Of a stretch of 64,000 nucleotides of DNA, positions 27,615 through 35,674 are shown one piece after another. The stretch comes from Roseiarcus sp963732155 (GTDB lineage: Bacteria > Pseudomonadota > Alphaproteobacteria > Rhizobiales > Beijerinckiaceae): contig CAVSYB010000013.1 of assembly GCA_963732155.1 (NCBI GenBank), forward strand, positions 248,001 to 312,000, written 5' to 3'. The notes under the pieces were generated by a model. It did no database searches. It saw nothing but the letters and a program-made list of their open reading frames with translations, and was not told the DNA's origin. A program made the translations under genes and the position numbers. Every line of letters starts with the position of its first letter. Within the stretch, counting starts at the first letter, position 1.

Positions 27615-27893
27615 TCAGTGATAGTCCACGAGATCGACATCCGAGGCCCTGCCTTTGTCGAAACGGAAAATGATCCGCCAATTCGCGCGCACGGTCAGCG
27701 ACCAAAATCCCTTCAGATCGCCTTTCAACAGGTGCAGCCGGAAGGCCGCATAGTCGAGATCGGCCGGTTTCTGGGCGGCGTCCAGCAACGCCAATATCTG
27801 CTTGATCTTTCGAATATGCTCAGCGTTCACGCCCTTGGGGTTGTCGTCCTCAAAAAGCTGCCGCAGTCCCTTGTGTCGAAAACTCTCGATCAT
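27615..27893 (-). CDS. higB: HigB/RelE-family toxin
   Basis: 92 residues. MIESFRHKGLRQLFEDDN is the standard HigB opening, followed by LALLDAAQKPADLDY, RLHLLKGDLKGFWSLTVRANW and RIIFRFDKGRASDVDLVDYH. These are the RelE-fold strands that place the basic catalytic residues for ribosome-dependent mRNA cleavage. The protein appears complete. It is the first gene of the operon and has a visible promoter-operator upstream. Confidence 0.95.
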   Translation of the reverse strand: MIESFRHKGLRQLFEDDNPKGVNAEHIRKIKQILALLDAAQKPADLDYAAFRLHLLKGDLKGFWSLTVRANWRIIFRFDKGRASDVDLVDYH

Positions 27894-27920
27894 CGACCCT
27901 CGATCGCTCTGTATGCGCCG

Positions 27921-27949
27921 TGTGTAAAGTCATTCTTTACATATGTCAA
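27921..27949 (-). promoter_or_regulatory. higBA promoter with embedded operator dyad
   Basis: On the minus strand a perfect -35 TTGACA (27949-27944) is followed after 17 bases by a -10-like TACACA (27926-27921). Overlapping the spacer is a perfect dyad TGTAAAG-TCATT-CTTTACA (27923-27941, plus-strand reading). A second half TTTTACAC lies at 27956-27963. The arrangement fits autorepression by the HigA product. The toxin ATG is 28 bases downstream. Confidence 0.65.
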
Positions 27950-28332
27950 AGTACGTTTTACACCGCGCGATTTCATTGATACGTCGGCCGCTCCGCAGGC
28001 GCGCCGCTTCGGACCTGGCGCGTTTGGCGATCGATGTTCTGGACTCAGCGCCGGACGGCGCCGCGCTCGTCAAGAGAGGCCGCGCAGCGGGCCCGTTTCC
28101 TCTCACGCCGGAGAAGGACTATGCTCGCTTTGCGCCGATGCCGGCCGCCGATGCGGACTCCATCGGCCCGCGCGAACGCAAAGGCCAAGTCGAGCCGAAG
28201 TCGGGCGGGAGGCGGAGAGCCGCGCGAAACGACGCGTCGGCGCGCATTGGGGAGATTGCCACGGCCGCAGACCGTAAATTCGCCGCGCGCGATTTCGCGT
28301 GAGCCGCCGGTCGGCTGGGAGGGTCCAGGATC
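27950..28332. other. intergenic region before the lectin/His-rich gene
   Basis: About 380 bases, divergent from higB. It carries the second copy of the 26-base repeat and otherwise no recognisable gene. The promoter of the 28333 gene should lie here. Confidence 0.3.
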
Positions 28333-29373
28333 ATGTCGTGCGAAACAAAGCGGCGTGCGACGCCGCGAGACGCGCTCGCCGCCTTTGTCCCAATCCTGGC
28401 GCTGGCGGTCGCCGGCGCGCTGATCGCCAGCCGGCCCGCCGCCGCGCAGGCGGACGCCGACAGGTTCCTCGCCGACAATTGCTCGGACTCTCTCAGCCTC
28501 AATGCGAGCACCAACAACAACGGCGGCGCCTGCCAGTTGTGGCGCCTCGTTCCCAACGGCGACGGCTGGTCGCGCCTCCAGATCAAGCACAGCGGCAAGT
28601 TCCTCGCCGACAATTGCTCGGACTCCCTCGCCTTGAATCCGATGTCGACCGCCAACGGCGGCGCCTGCCAGTTGTGGCGCCTCGTTCCCAATGGCGACGG
28701 CTGGTCGCGCCTCCAGCTCAAACGCAGCGGCAAGTACCTCGCCGACAATTGCTCGAACGTCCTCAGCCTCAATGGGCTATCGGGCGCCCGTGACGGCGCC
28801 TGCCAGTCGTGGCGGCTGGTTCCCGACGCCGATGGCTGGTCGAGACTGCAGATCGGCTACAGCAGCGCGGCCGGCGCTCCCGCCGCGGCAGGCGGTCCGC
28901 CCGGCGCCGGCGCACCGCCGGCCGCCCCGGAAGGCGGCCCGCCCGCCGTGGCCGGCGGCCCCGGCGCCCCGGAAAGCGATCAGTTCGTCGAGGGCGGCCA
29001 CAGCTACGATTGGTATCAAGAAGGCTGGAACGGCCCCGGCTTCTATGTCGTCGGATCGGCATTCCGTCAGGGCATCGGCTTCGGCGGCGGCGAAGGGTGG
29101 CTCGGCCGCCATCATCACGAGCGCCGCGCCGACGATCATCGCGGCGGACTGCGCCACGAGGCCTTCGATCGTCGCGTCGACCGCGACCATGACCGCGACC
29201 ATGACCGCGATCACGATCGCGACCATCGCCACGATCACGATCACGATAAAGATGGGCGCCGCGGCGACCGAGGCGATCACCATGCCGGCGATCGCCATGG
29301 CGCGCATCACGGCGCAGGCCACGGTCAACACGGCCATGGCGGCCACAAGGGGAAGCCGCGCAAGCATCACTGA
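28333..29373 (+). CDS. exported three-repeat lectin-like protein with His/Asp-rich tail
   Basis: 346 residues; GGAGGG precedes the ATG. A signal peptide ends near residue 40 (PAAAQA). Residues 44-178 are three 45-residue repeats, each [RK][FY]LADNCS-x-[VS]LxLN, then GACQxWRLVPxxDGWSRLQ, a ricin-like beta-trefoil with one Cys pair per lobe. Residues 179-215 are a Pro/Ala/Gly linker. Residues 216-258 (YDWYQEGWNGPGFYVVGSAF) are a short aromatic segment. From 260 to the end the chain is His, Asp, Arg and Gly, including four RDHD units at 284-299 and many HGH/HH pairs. The tail could bind metal ions such as Zn, Cu or Ni. No enzyme motif is seen. An envelope or extracellular glycan-binding role with metal capture is inferred. 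Confidence 0.8.
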   Translation: MSCETKRRATPRDALAAFVPILALAVAGALIASRPAAAQADADRFLADNCSDSLSLNASTNNNGGACQLWRLVPNGDGWSRLQIKHSGKFLADNCSDSLALNPMSTANGGACQLWRLVPNGDGWSRLQLKRSGKYLADNCSNVLSLNGLSGARDGACQSWRLVPDADGWSRLQIGYSSAAGAPAAAGGPPGAGAPPAAPEGGPPAVAGGPGAPESDQFVEGGHSYDWYQEGWNGPGFYVVGSAFRQGIGFGGGEGWLGRHHHERRADDHRGGLRHEAFDRRVDRDHDRDHDRDHDRDHRHDHDHDKDGRRGDRGDHHAGDRHGAHHGAGHGQHGHGGHKGKPRKHH

Positions 29374-29461
29374 GCGTCACCGACGGCGCGACGACGAGAC
29401 TGGGCGATCGGCGGGCGAGGGCCTCGCCATCCCGGCGCCCGTCCTGATAGGATGGGGCGTC

Positions 29462-29764
29462 ATGCCGCTTCAATTCAAATTGCCAGGCTATCTCGGCAAC
29501 GCGATCCTGCTGCTGCTCGGCCTCGTCACGCTGGCGAGCGAGAATGCAATCGTCGGCGCGCTGTTGGCGGCGCTGGCGGCGCTGAATCTCTATCTCGTCT
29601 ACAAGCTCGACCAGTTCTCGCGGCAGGAAGTCTGGCTCGCGCACCAGGTGGAGGTCGCCAAGATGCGCGAGGAGCTGCTGGTCGCCCAGCGACGCGTCGC
29701 CGAACTGCAGGCGGCCGGATCGAACGCCGGGCCGGGCAAGCAGGACGACGTGACGATGCATTGA
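29462..29764 (+). CDS. small membrane-anchored coiled-coil protein
   Basis: 100 residues from ATG 29462 (MPLQFKLPGYLGNAILLLLG). Two hydrophobic segments span about residues 12-45 (AILLLLGLVTLASENAIVGA and LLAALAALNLYLVY), followed by a charged helix (LAHQVEVAKMREELLVAQRR VAELQAAG in heptad-like order). It is probably a small inner-membrane protein with a cytoplasmic coiled coil. I do not recognise a family. It sits between the exported lectin and the aldo/keto reductase on the same strand. Confidence 0.6.
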   Translation: MPLQFKLPGYLGNAILLLLGLVTLASENAIVGALLAALAALNLYLVYKLDQFSRQEVWLAHQVEVAKMREELLVAQRRVAELQAAGSNAGPGKQDDVTMH

Positions 29765-29800
29765 GGCCGGACGAGCGGGCGCCGACAGCGGGGTTGAGCG

Positions 29801-30802
29801 ATGACGATGCGGCGACGCCGACTGGGTTCGAACGGGCCGTGGGTCGGCGCGCTCGGCCTCGGCTGCATGGGCATGTCGGGCGTCTATGGCCCCGCCGACC
29901 GCGGCGAGAGCGTGGCGACCATCAACGCGGCGATCGACATCGGCGCCAATCTCATCGACACCGGCGATTTCTACGGCTCCGGCCATAACGAGTTGCTGAT
30001 CGCCGAGGCGCTGAAGGGGCGGCCGCGCGACGACTTCCTGCTCAGCGTCAAATTCGGCGCCCTGCGCGATCCCTCGGGCGCCTTCGTCGGCTATGACGCG
30101 CGCCCCGCCGCGGTGAGGAACTTTCTCGGCTACAGCCTGCGGCGGCTCGGCGTCGACCATATCGACATCTACCGGCCCGCCCGGCTCGATCCCGCCGTGC
30201 CGATCGAGGAGACGATCGGCGCGATCGGCGACATGGTGAAAGCCGGCTATGTCCGGCACATCGGCCTGTCGGAAGTCGGCGCCGCGACGATCCGGCGCGC
30301 CGCCGCCGTCCACCCGATCGCCGACCTGCAAATCGAATATTCGCTGATCGTGCGCGGGATCGAGGCGGCGATCCTGCCGGCCTGCCGCGAACTCGGCGTC
30401 GCCGTCACCGCCTATGGCGTGCTCGCGCGGGGCCTGATCTCCGGCCATTGGACCAGGGCGCGCGGCGACGCCCCCGACATGCGCCAGTCCTCGTCGCGCT
30501 TCACCGGCGACGATCTCGATCACAACCTGGCGCTGGTCGAAGCCTTGCGCCGGGTCGCCGCCGCGCGCGGCGCCAGCGTCGCGCAGATCGCCATCGCCTG
30601 GGCGCTGGCCCAAGGCGAGGACATCGTGCCGGTGATCGGCGCGCGGCGCCGCGCGCAATGGGCCGAATCGGAGCGCGCGCTGGCGCTTGTCCTCACCGCC
30701 GCCGATCTTGCGGCGATCGAGGCCGCCGCGCCGAAGGGCGCCGCCAGGGGCGAGCGCTATCCCGCCGCCGCGATGGCCCATCTCGACAGCGAAAAGGGGT
30801 AG
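29801..30802 (+). CDS. aldo/keto reductase lacking the catalytic histidine
   Basis: 333 residues of the AKR TIM-barrel family. LGLGCMGMSGVYGPADRGES opens it; Asp53 and Tyr58 in IDTGDFYG and Lys84 in SVKFGA are the first three catalytic residues. The fourth should be His in a YYxHRVDP motif, but here the sequence is IYRPARLDP, putting Ala127 in its place. The NADP-binding ITAYGVL-type segment (AVTAYGVLARGLISG) and IPVIGAR-like (IVPVIGARR) end are normal. The PAR variant is, as far as I recall, a known subfamily, so it may still reduce carbonyls poorly or act on another substrate. Confidence 0.88.
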   Translation: MTMRRRRLGSNGPWVGALGLGCMGMSGVYGPADRGESVATINAAIDIGANLIDTGDFYGSGHNELLIAEALKGRPRDDFLLSVKFGALRDPSGAFVGYDARPAAVRNFLGYSLRRLGVDHIDIYRPARLDPAVPIEETIGAIGDMVKAGYVRHIGLSEVGAATIRRAAAVHPIADLQIEYSLIVRGIEAAILPACRELGVAVTAYGVLARGLISGHWTRARGDAPDMRQSSSRFTGDDLDHNLALVEALRRVAAARGASVAQIAIAWALAQGEDIVPVIGARRRAQWAESERALALVLTAADLAAIEAAAPKGAARGERYPAAAMAHLDSEKG

Positions 30803-30858
30803 GGGGCGGGTCGCACGCGCCCGATGCGGCGAGCTCGCGCGAAAGCCGCCGCCCCGCC

Positions 30859-32109
30859 TCAGCCCGCCGCGGCGAGCCGCGCCGGCGGCGCGTGATCTTC
30901 CGAGCGCCAGTTGCGAATGAGCGCCAGCGTCTGGTTGAGCGGCGCCGGCCGGCCGAACAGATAGCCCTGGCCCAGCGCGCAGCCCATGTCGGCCAGCGCG
31001 CGCGCCTCGCTCTCCCGCTCGACGCCCTCCGCGACGACGGGAAGCTTGAGCTGTTCGGAAAGCCGCAGGATCAACTGGATGATCCGAAGCGTGGTGGCGT
31101 CGACGCCCATCGACTGCACGAACGGCGGCGCGATCTTGATCGCGTTCGCCGGCAGCGTGTTGAGATAGCTCAGCGACGAATAGCCGGTGCCGAAGTCGTC
31201 GATCGCGATCCGCACGCCGAGATTGCGGCAGGCTTCGAGTTTTTTGGCGGCGATTTCCGGGTCTCTCAGCAGCGTGCTCTCGGTCACCTCGATCTTCAGG
31301 CTTTCCGGTGGAACGGCAGTGGCCGCCAGCGCTTCGGCGATGCGCGCGTCGAACGGCGTGTCGACGAGATCGCGCCCCGAGACGTTGATGCTGACCGTCA
31401 GGCTTTCGATTTCCCCGGCGTTGCGCGAGCCGGCTTCGATGAAGCGGGGGATCGCCGCCATCGCCTGTTGCAGGCACCAGTTGGTGATCTCGACGATGAA
31501 GCCGCTGGATTCGGCGACCGCGATGAATTCGGCCGGCGGCACCATGCCGCGTTTGGGATGGCGCCAGCGCGCGAGCCCCTCGAAGCCGGTCAATTGCCGC
31601 GTCGACAGCCGGACGATCGGCTGAAAGAACAGCTCCAGCTCGCCCTCGTGAAGGCCGCGCCGCAAATCCGCCTCGGACGACAGCGCCCCCAGGGCGGCCT
31701 GGAAATGCGGCATCGAGACGGGCTGCGAGCGCGCCTTCGGCAGCGCGCCGTTGAGCCGCTCGAGCATGGTCAGGCTCTGCAAATAGCGGTCGATCACCAC
31801 GTCCAGGCAAAGGCGCACGATCGGGTCGATATTCGCCATCCTCTCGTCGATCTGCGCCTTGGTGACCACCAGCAGCGCGCAGTCCTCCGCCACGCGGGCC
31901 GCAGCCGAGCGCTTGCCCTGCACGATTATGGCCATCTCGCCGACCATGCTGCCCGGACCGCGGCGCGCCAGGCTGAAGTCCGCGCCTTCGCGCGTCACGA
32001 AAATCTCGATCTCGCCGCTCTGGACCAGATAGGCCGCGTCGCCGCTGTCGCCCTCGGAAAACAGCAGGGCGCCGGCGGACAATTCCATCTTGTGGAGCTG
32101 ATAATCCAT
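30859..32109 (-). CDS. cyclic-nucleotide-binding-domain plus EAL phosphodiesterase
   Basis: 416 residues. Residues about 8-125 are a CNMP/CRP-like sensor domain (LLFSEGDSGDAAYLVQSGEI, GSMVGEMAIIVQGKRSA). Residues about 150-400 are an EAL domain for cyclic-di-GMP hydrolysis: EGLARW (EAL motif variant), INVSGRDL, EVTESTLL, IDDFGTGYSSLSYL, VAEGVERESEA and QGYLFGRPAP. The usual KIDRSFV is KIAPPFV; its lysine is kept. Most metal-binding acidic residues are present, so activity is likely. A link from cyclic nucleotide or another ligand to c-di-GMP turnover is implied. No membrane segment. Confidence 0.9.
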   Translation of the reverse strand: MDYQLHKMELSAGALLFSEGDSGDAAYLVQSGEIEIFVTREGADFSLARRGPGSMVGEMAIIVQGKRSAAARVAEDCALLVVTKAQIDERMANIDPIVRLCLDVVIDRYLQSLTMLERLNGALPKARSQPVSMPHFQAALGALSSEADLRRGLHEGELELFFQPIVRLSTRQLTGFEGLARWRHPKRGMVPPAEFIAVAESSGFIVEITNWCLQQAMAAIPRFIEAGSRNAGEIESLTVSINVSGRDLVDTPFDARIAEALAATAVPPESLKIEVTESTLLRDPEIAAKKLEACRNLGVRIAIDDFGTGYSSLSYLNTLPANAIKIAPPFVQSMGVDATTLRIIQLILRLSEQLKLPVVAEGVERESEARALADMGCALGQGYLFGRPAPLNQTLALIRNWRSEDHAPPARLAAAG

Positions 32110-32303
32110 TTGGATCAGACTGACTTTGGGAAAGCTCCGCCATGTTGCTTGAGATGTATTAACTTAAGACTACCGCCGCCTTCGGCCGGCGCGATTCGGG
32201 CGGCGAAATCGCCTCCGCCGTTCGCCGTGGACAGGCCGGCGCGTCGCGACGGCGGCGTCGGCGGCAAAGGCAAGCGCGGCGCGCGGGCCGGCGGTCGCCC
32301 GCC

Positions 32304-33194
32304 TCAGCGCGCGAACGTGTTGCAGGAATCCACCTGGCCGCTCTTCAAGCCCGTCGTCAGCCATTGCTGGCGCATCGCCGAGCTGCCGTGCGTGAAACTG
32401 TCGGGCACGACATAGCCCTGGGCGGCCGTCTGGAGGCGGTCGTCGCCGATCGCCTGGGCGGTCGCCAGCGCCTTTTCGACGTCGCCGGGCTGGAGAAGAT
32501 GCCATTTCTCCTCGGCGTTGGCCGCCCATACGCCCGCCAGGCAATCGGCCATCAGTTCGATGCGCACCGATATCGCATTGGCCTGCGTGCGGTTGCTCTG
32601 TTGCTTGACCTTGTCCGCCTGACCGAGAATGCCGAGCAGGTTCTGGACGTGGTGGCCGACCTCATGGGCGATCACATAGGCGTAGGCGAAATCGCCGCCG
32701 CCGCCGTATTTGGCGCGCATGTCGTTGAAGAACGCCATGTCGAGATAGACCTTTCTGTCGACAGGGCAATAGAACGGCCCCATCGCCGCCCGCGCGCCGC
32801 CGCAGTCCGAGCGGGTCGCCCCGCTGTAGAGAACCAGCGTCGGCGGCGTATAGGCGACGCCCTTCTGCGCGGGCAGCACCACGGACCAGACATCCTCGGT
32901 CTCGCCGAGAATTGCGCCGACGAAATGGCGCATCGGGTCGTTCTGCGCGACCTGTCCCGGCGTGACCGCGGCGGGCGACGGGGCGGGCGTCGAATAGGAG
33001 CCGCCGCCGTTGCCGACCAGAATTTGCGCGCCGCCGATCAGCACGCGCGGATCGATGCCGGTGACGTAGCCGATCAACGCGAGAACGAGGAGCGCGCCGA
33101 TGCCGAGCCCGCCGCCGCCGACCTGAAAGCCGCCGCCGCCGTCGCCGCGGCGATCCTCGATATTGGTCGATTCCCGGGAATTCTCCCACTCCAT
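32304..33194 (-). CDS. neutral zinc metallopeptidase (YpfJ family)
   Basis: 296 residues from ATG 33194, preceded by GGGAGA. The zinc motif is YVIAHEVGHHVQNLLG, with HEVGHH. A single transmembrane segment follows the N-terminal Gly-rich part (LGIGALLVLALIGYVTG, about residues 30-46), so the catalytic part faces the periplasm. DPMRHFVGAILGETEDVWS and FYCPVDRKVYLDMAFFNDM, then ELMADCLAGVWA, are family hallmarks. The length is normal. The substrate is unknown. Confidence 0.92.
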   Translation of the reverse strand: MEWENSRESTNIEDRRGDGGGGFQVGGGGLGIGALLVLALIGYVTGIDPRVLIGGAQILVGNGGGSYSTPAPSPAAVTPGQVAQNDPMRHFVGAILGETEDVWSVVLPAQKGVAYTPPTLVLYSGATRSDCGGARAAMGPFYCPVDRKVYLDMAFFNDMRAKYGGGGDFAYAYVIAHEVGHHVQNLLGILGQADKVKQQSNRTQANAISVRIELMADCLAGVWAANAEEKWHLLQPGDVEKALATAQAIGDDRLQTAAQGYVVPDSFTHGSSAMRQQWLTTGLKSGQVDSCNTFAR

Positions 33195-33489
33195 CGCCGT
33201 CTCCCGACCTCTCCCGCCGAGGCCTGCTGTAGAGCCTTTCCGAGCCCGCTTCAATTGCGCTGGAGCGTCCGCCGCGGACCCAAGCGAACCCTCCGCCGAC
33301 TGCAAGCGCGGGCGATCGCTCGCCGATCGGCGAGCCGCGCGTCGTTGACAACCGCGCGAGGGTGCAGGACGTTCGGCCGATGCGAAAGCCCGGATCGCCT
33401 GCGATCGCTTCGATCGAGTTTCATCGCGCTCCGGCGCCCGCCGGGCGGGCGGCCGGCCGCCGTCTGCGCATCGCTTCGAGACCCGAGCC

Positions 33490-34038
33490 ATGACCGCCGC
33501 CGCATTCGACAACGACCTCAAGGCCGCCATCCGCTCGATTCCGGACTATCCCAAGGCCGGCATCATGTTCCGAGACATCACCACGCTGCTCGGCGACGCG
33601 CGCGCGTTCCGTCTCGCCGTCGACCAGTTGGTGCAGCCCTGGGCGGGCGCCAAGATCGACAAGGTCGCCGGCATCGAGGCGCGCGGCTTCATTCTCGGCG
33701 GCGCGGTGGCGCACCAGGCTTCGGCCGGGTTCATCCCGATCCGCAAGAAGGGCAAGCTGCCGTTCAAGCGCGTCAGCGTCGGCTATTTCCTCGAATACGG
33801 CGTCGACGAAATGGAGATGCACGAGGACGCGTTGGCGAAGAACGAGCGCGTCATCCTGGTCGACGATCTCGTCGCCACCGGGGGCACCGCCGAGGCCGCG
33901 ATCACGCTGCTGCGGCAGATGGGCGGCGACGTGCTCGCCGCCTGCTTCGTCATCGACCTGCCCGATCTCGGCGGCGCCGACCGGCTGCGCAAACTCGGCG
34001 TGCCGGTGCGCACGCTCGTCTCGTTCGAGGGGCACTAG
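33490..34038 (+). CDS. apt: adenine phosphoribosyltransferase
   Basis: 182 residues. Salvages adenine to AMP with PRPP. FRDITTLLGDARAFR, GIEARGFILGGAVAHQ and the PRPP-binding loop VILVDDLVATGGTAEAA are all present and the length is normal. Cytoplasmic enzyme. The MmcQ/YjbR-like gene starts 26 bases downstream and may be co-transcribed. Confidence 0.96.
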   Translation: MTAAAFDNDLKAAIRSIPDYPKAGIMFRDITTLLGDARAFRLAVDQLVQPWAGAKIDKVAGIEARGFILGGAVAHQASAGFIPIRKKGKLPFKRVSVGYFLEYGVDEMEMHEDALAKNERVILVDDLVATGGTAEAAITLLRQMGGDVLAACFVIDLPDLGGADRLRKLGVPVRTLVSFEGH

Positions 34039-34064
34039 CGCCGCGCGGCGCGCCGGAGAAGCCG

Positions 34065-34439
34065 ATGCGCCGACCGACCGGGCGCGCGCCCAGGCCCGAA
34101 ACCACGTCGGACCGGCTGCGCGCGATCTGTCTCGCCCTGCCGGAAGCCGCCGAGGTGGTGATCAGGCGCGGGCCGACCTTTCGCGTCGGGGACAAGATTT
34201 TCGCGCTCGACCGCACGGTCGACGGCCGCGCGACGGTGTGGTTCAAGGCGCCGGCGGGCGCGCAAGCCGTGCTGATCGGCGCGGACCCCGAACGGTTCTT
34301 CTCGCCGCCCTACTACGGCGCGAAGGGCTGGATCGGCCTGCGCCTCGACGGCGCGCCCGACTGGCGCGAGATCGCCGCGCTGATCGAGCGCAGCCACCGG
34401 CTGGTCGCGCCAAAGCGTCGGCGCGCTCCGGCGGGGTGA
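34065..34439 (+). CDS. MmcQ/YjbR-like protein
   Basis: 124 residues from ATG 34065, with GGAGA eight bases before it. CLALPEAAEVVIRRGPTFRV GDKIFAL and the C-terminal GWIGLRLDGAPDWREIAALI are the YjbR/MmcQ double-wing fold, sometimes called DNA-binding. Function is unknown. It follows apt closely on the same strand. Confidence 0.8.
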   Translation: MRRPTGRAPRPETTSDRLRAICLALPEAAEVVIRRGPTFRVGDKIFALDRTVDGRATVWFKAPAGAQAVLIGADPERFFSPPYYGAKGWIGLRLDGAPDWREIAALIERSHRLVAPKRRRAPAG

Positions 34440-34482
34440 GGCGCGGGAGGCGGCCCCGTGACGCGCCCGCCGCTCGATCGCG

Positions 34483-35643
34483 TCACTCGCTCCCCGTCAG
34501 GACTTTCCGGATGGCGTCGAGCCGCGAACCGTCGCCGTCGGCCTCGCCGCGACGAAAGCTCGGAACCAGCGCGCCGAACCCCTCCGCGCATTCATCCCAG
34601 GCGTAGACGAGGATCGTCTGGGCGGGCGAAGCCGCGCGATGGCTCTCGGACCAGGCGATCGCCTGCTGCAAATGCCGCGCGATTTCCGCCGGCGTCGCGC
34701 GCGCGTAATATTTGTCGAGGCCGACCCCCTTCTTGAGATAGGCGCGATCCCAGAACGGTGGATTTTCGACCAGCGGCCGCTGGTCCCATCCGGTCATAGC
34801 GGTCGGGACCATCGCCATGCCGCTGCCGGCCAATTGGTCCCAGCGTTTCTCGGCGTCTTCGGTCAGCTTCCGGTAGGGCGACTGGTCGGCATGGCCGACG
34901 ATCGCATAGTCGCCGATGGCGTCGCAGCCGAATCGCCTGCGCCAACGCCGCGTCCGCGGCCGAGCAACACGATATAGGGATCGCCCGAGCCCTCCGATTT
35001 CGCTGCGCGACCGCATGAAGCCACGAGCCCGGCGACCCCCTGGCCGCGCTGCCCCATTCCGACTCGAACTGCTCTTTGCGAGCTCGAAAAGCAGATAGTA
35101 GAGCGGCCGGCCTGTCGAGAACGCGGACGTAGCCCTTCTCCCGCATCATCGCGAGCTCGTGGCGCGTGTTGTCTGGAAAAGTGTCCGGCCGGGTTCCGCC
35201 ATTGGCGATGCTGCCGATCATGCAGAAGCCGATGTGCGCCCCGGCGGGCGCTAGACAGGTAGAGATCGAGCGCGTTGGTCATCGGATCGTCCGGCGCGTA
35301 GCCCATGAACGCCCAGTAATCGAGGCCGGCGTGCGACGCCGCAGCCGATCTCGCGATCCATGACCGCCTGCGATATCCCCGTCGATGCGCACGCTGTCCG
35401 GCCCCGTCTCCCGGCCGAAGAACGGCATCCGGTCGTGATAGCGCGCCGGCCCGAGCGCCGTCTCCACCGCGCGCGCGACGTCCCGTCGGCCGGATCGTAC
35501 CAGGCGTCCCAGCGGATCGCGCCGACACTGGGCCGCGCGGCCTGCGGCCGCGCCTGCGCCGCGCGCGACGCAAAAGGCCTGGAGGCGACGGCGGCCAGCG
35601 TCGTCAGCAAGGCGCGGCGGGTAAAATGAACGGCACGGCGCAT
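34483..35643 (-). pseudogene. exported GH99-like (WbsX-type) protein, multiply frameshifted
   Basis: One ancestral protein can be pieced together from all three minus-strand frames. It begins at ATG 35643 with a twin-arginine-like export signal (TRRALLTTLAAVASRPF), then GAIRWDAWYDPADG. Later pieces are YHDRMPFFGRETGPD, LDYWAFMGYAPDDPMTNALD, MIGSIANGGTRPDTFPDNTR, ELAMMREKGYVRVLD and, in the longest intact part, YAIVGHADQSPYRK to TILVYAWDECAEGFG. The YAW-[ND]-E pattern and RWDAWY start point to a GH99-like glycan-acting domain. At least six frame changes are needed, and several fall at short runs of one base. It is non-functional as read, or the sequence has several errors. Confidence 0.75.
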
Positions 35644-35674
35644 CGGCGCTTGTTGGCGTCTCTCCGCAAACGAC

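Larger units (their letters stand above)
27079..28079. repeat. 26-base direct repeat flanking the higBA region
   Basis: An identical 26-base sequence starting GACGGCGCCGCGCTCGTCAA and ending GAGAGG occurs at 27079-27104 and 28054-28079. The identity stops sharply on both sides. The copies bracket the toxin-antitoxin pair and its promoter. Confidence 0.75.

Noticed and set aside
28769..32143. 1124-codon minus-strand frame
   Set aside because: It runs through four well-supported genes and has no domain of its own; composition shadow.
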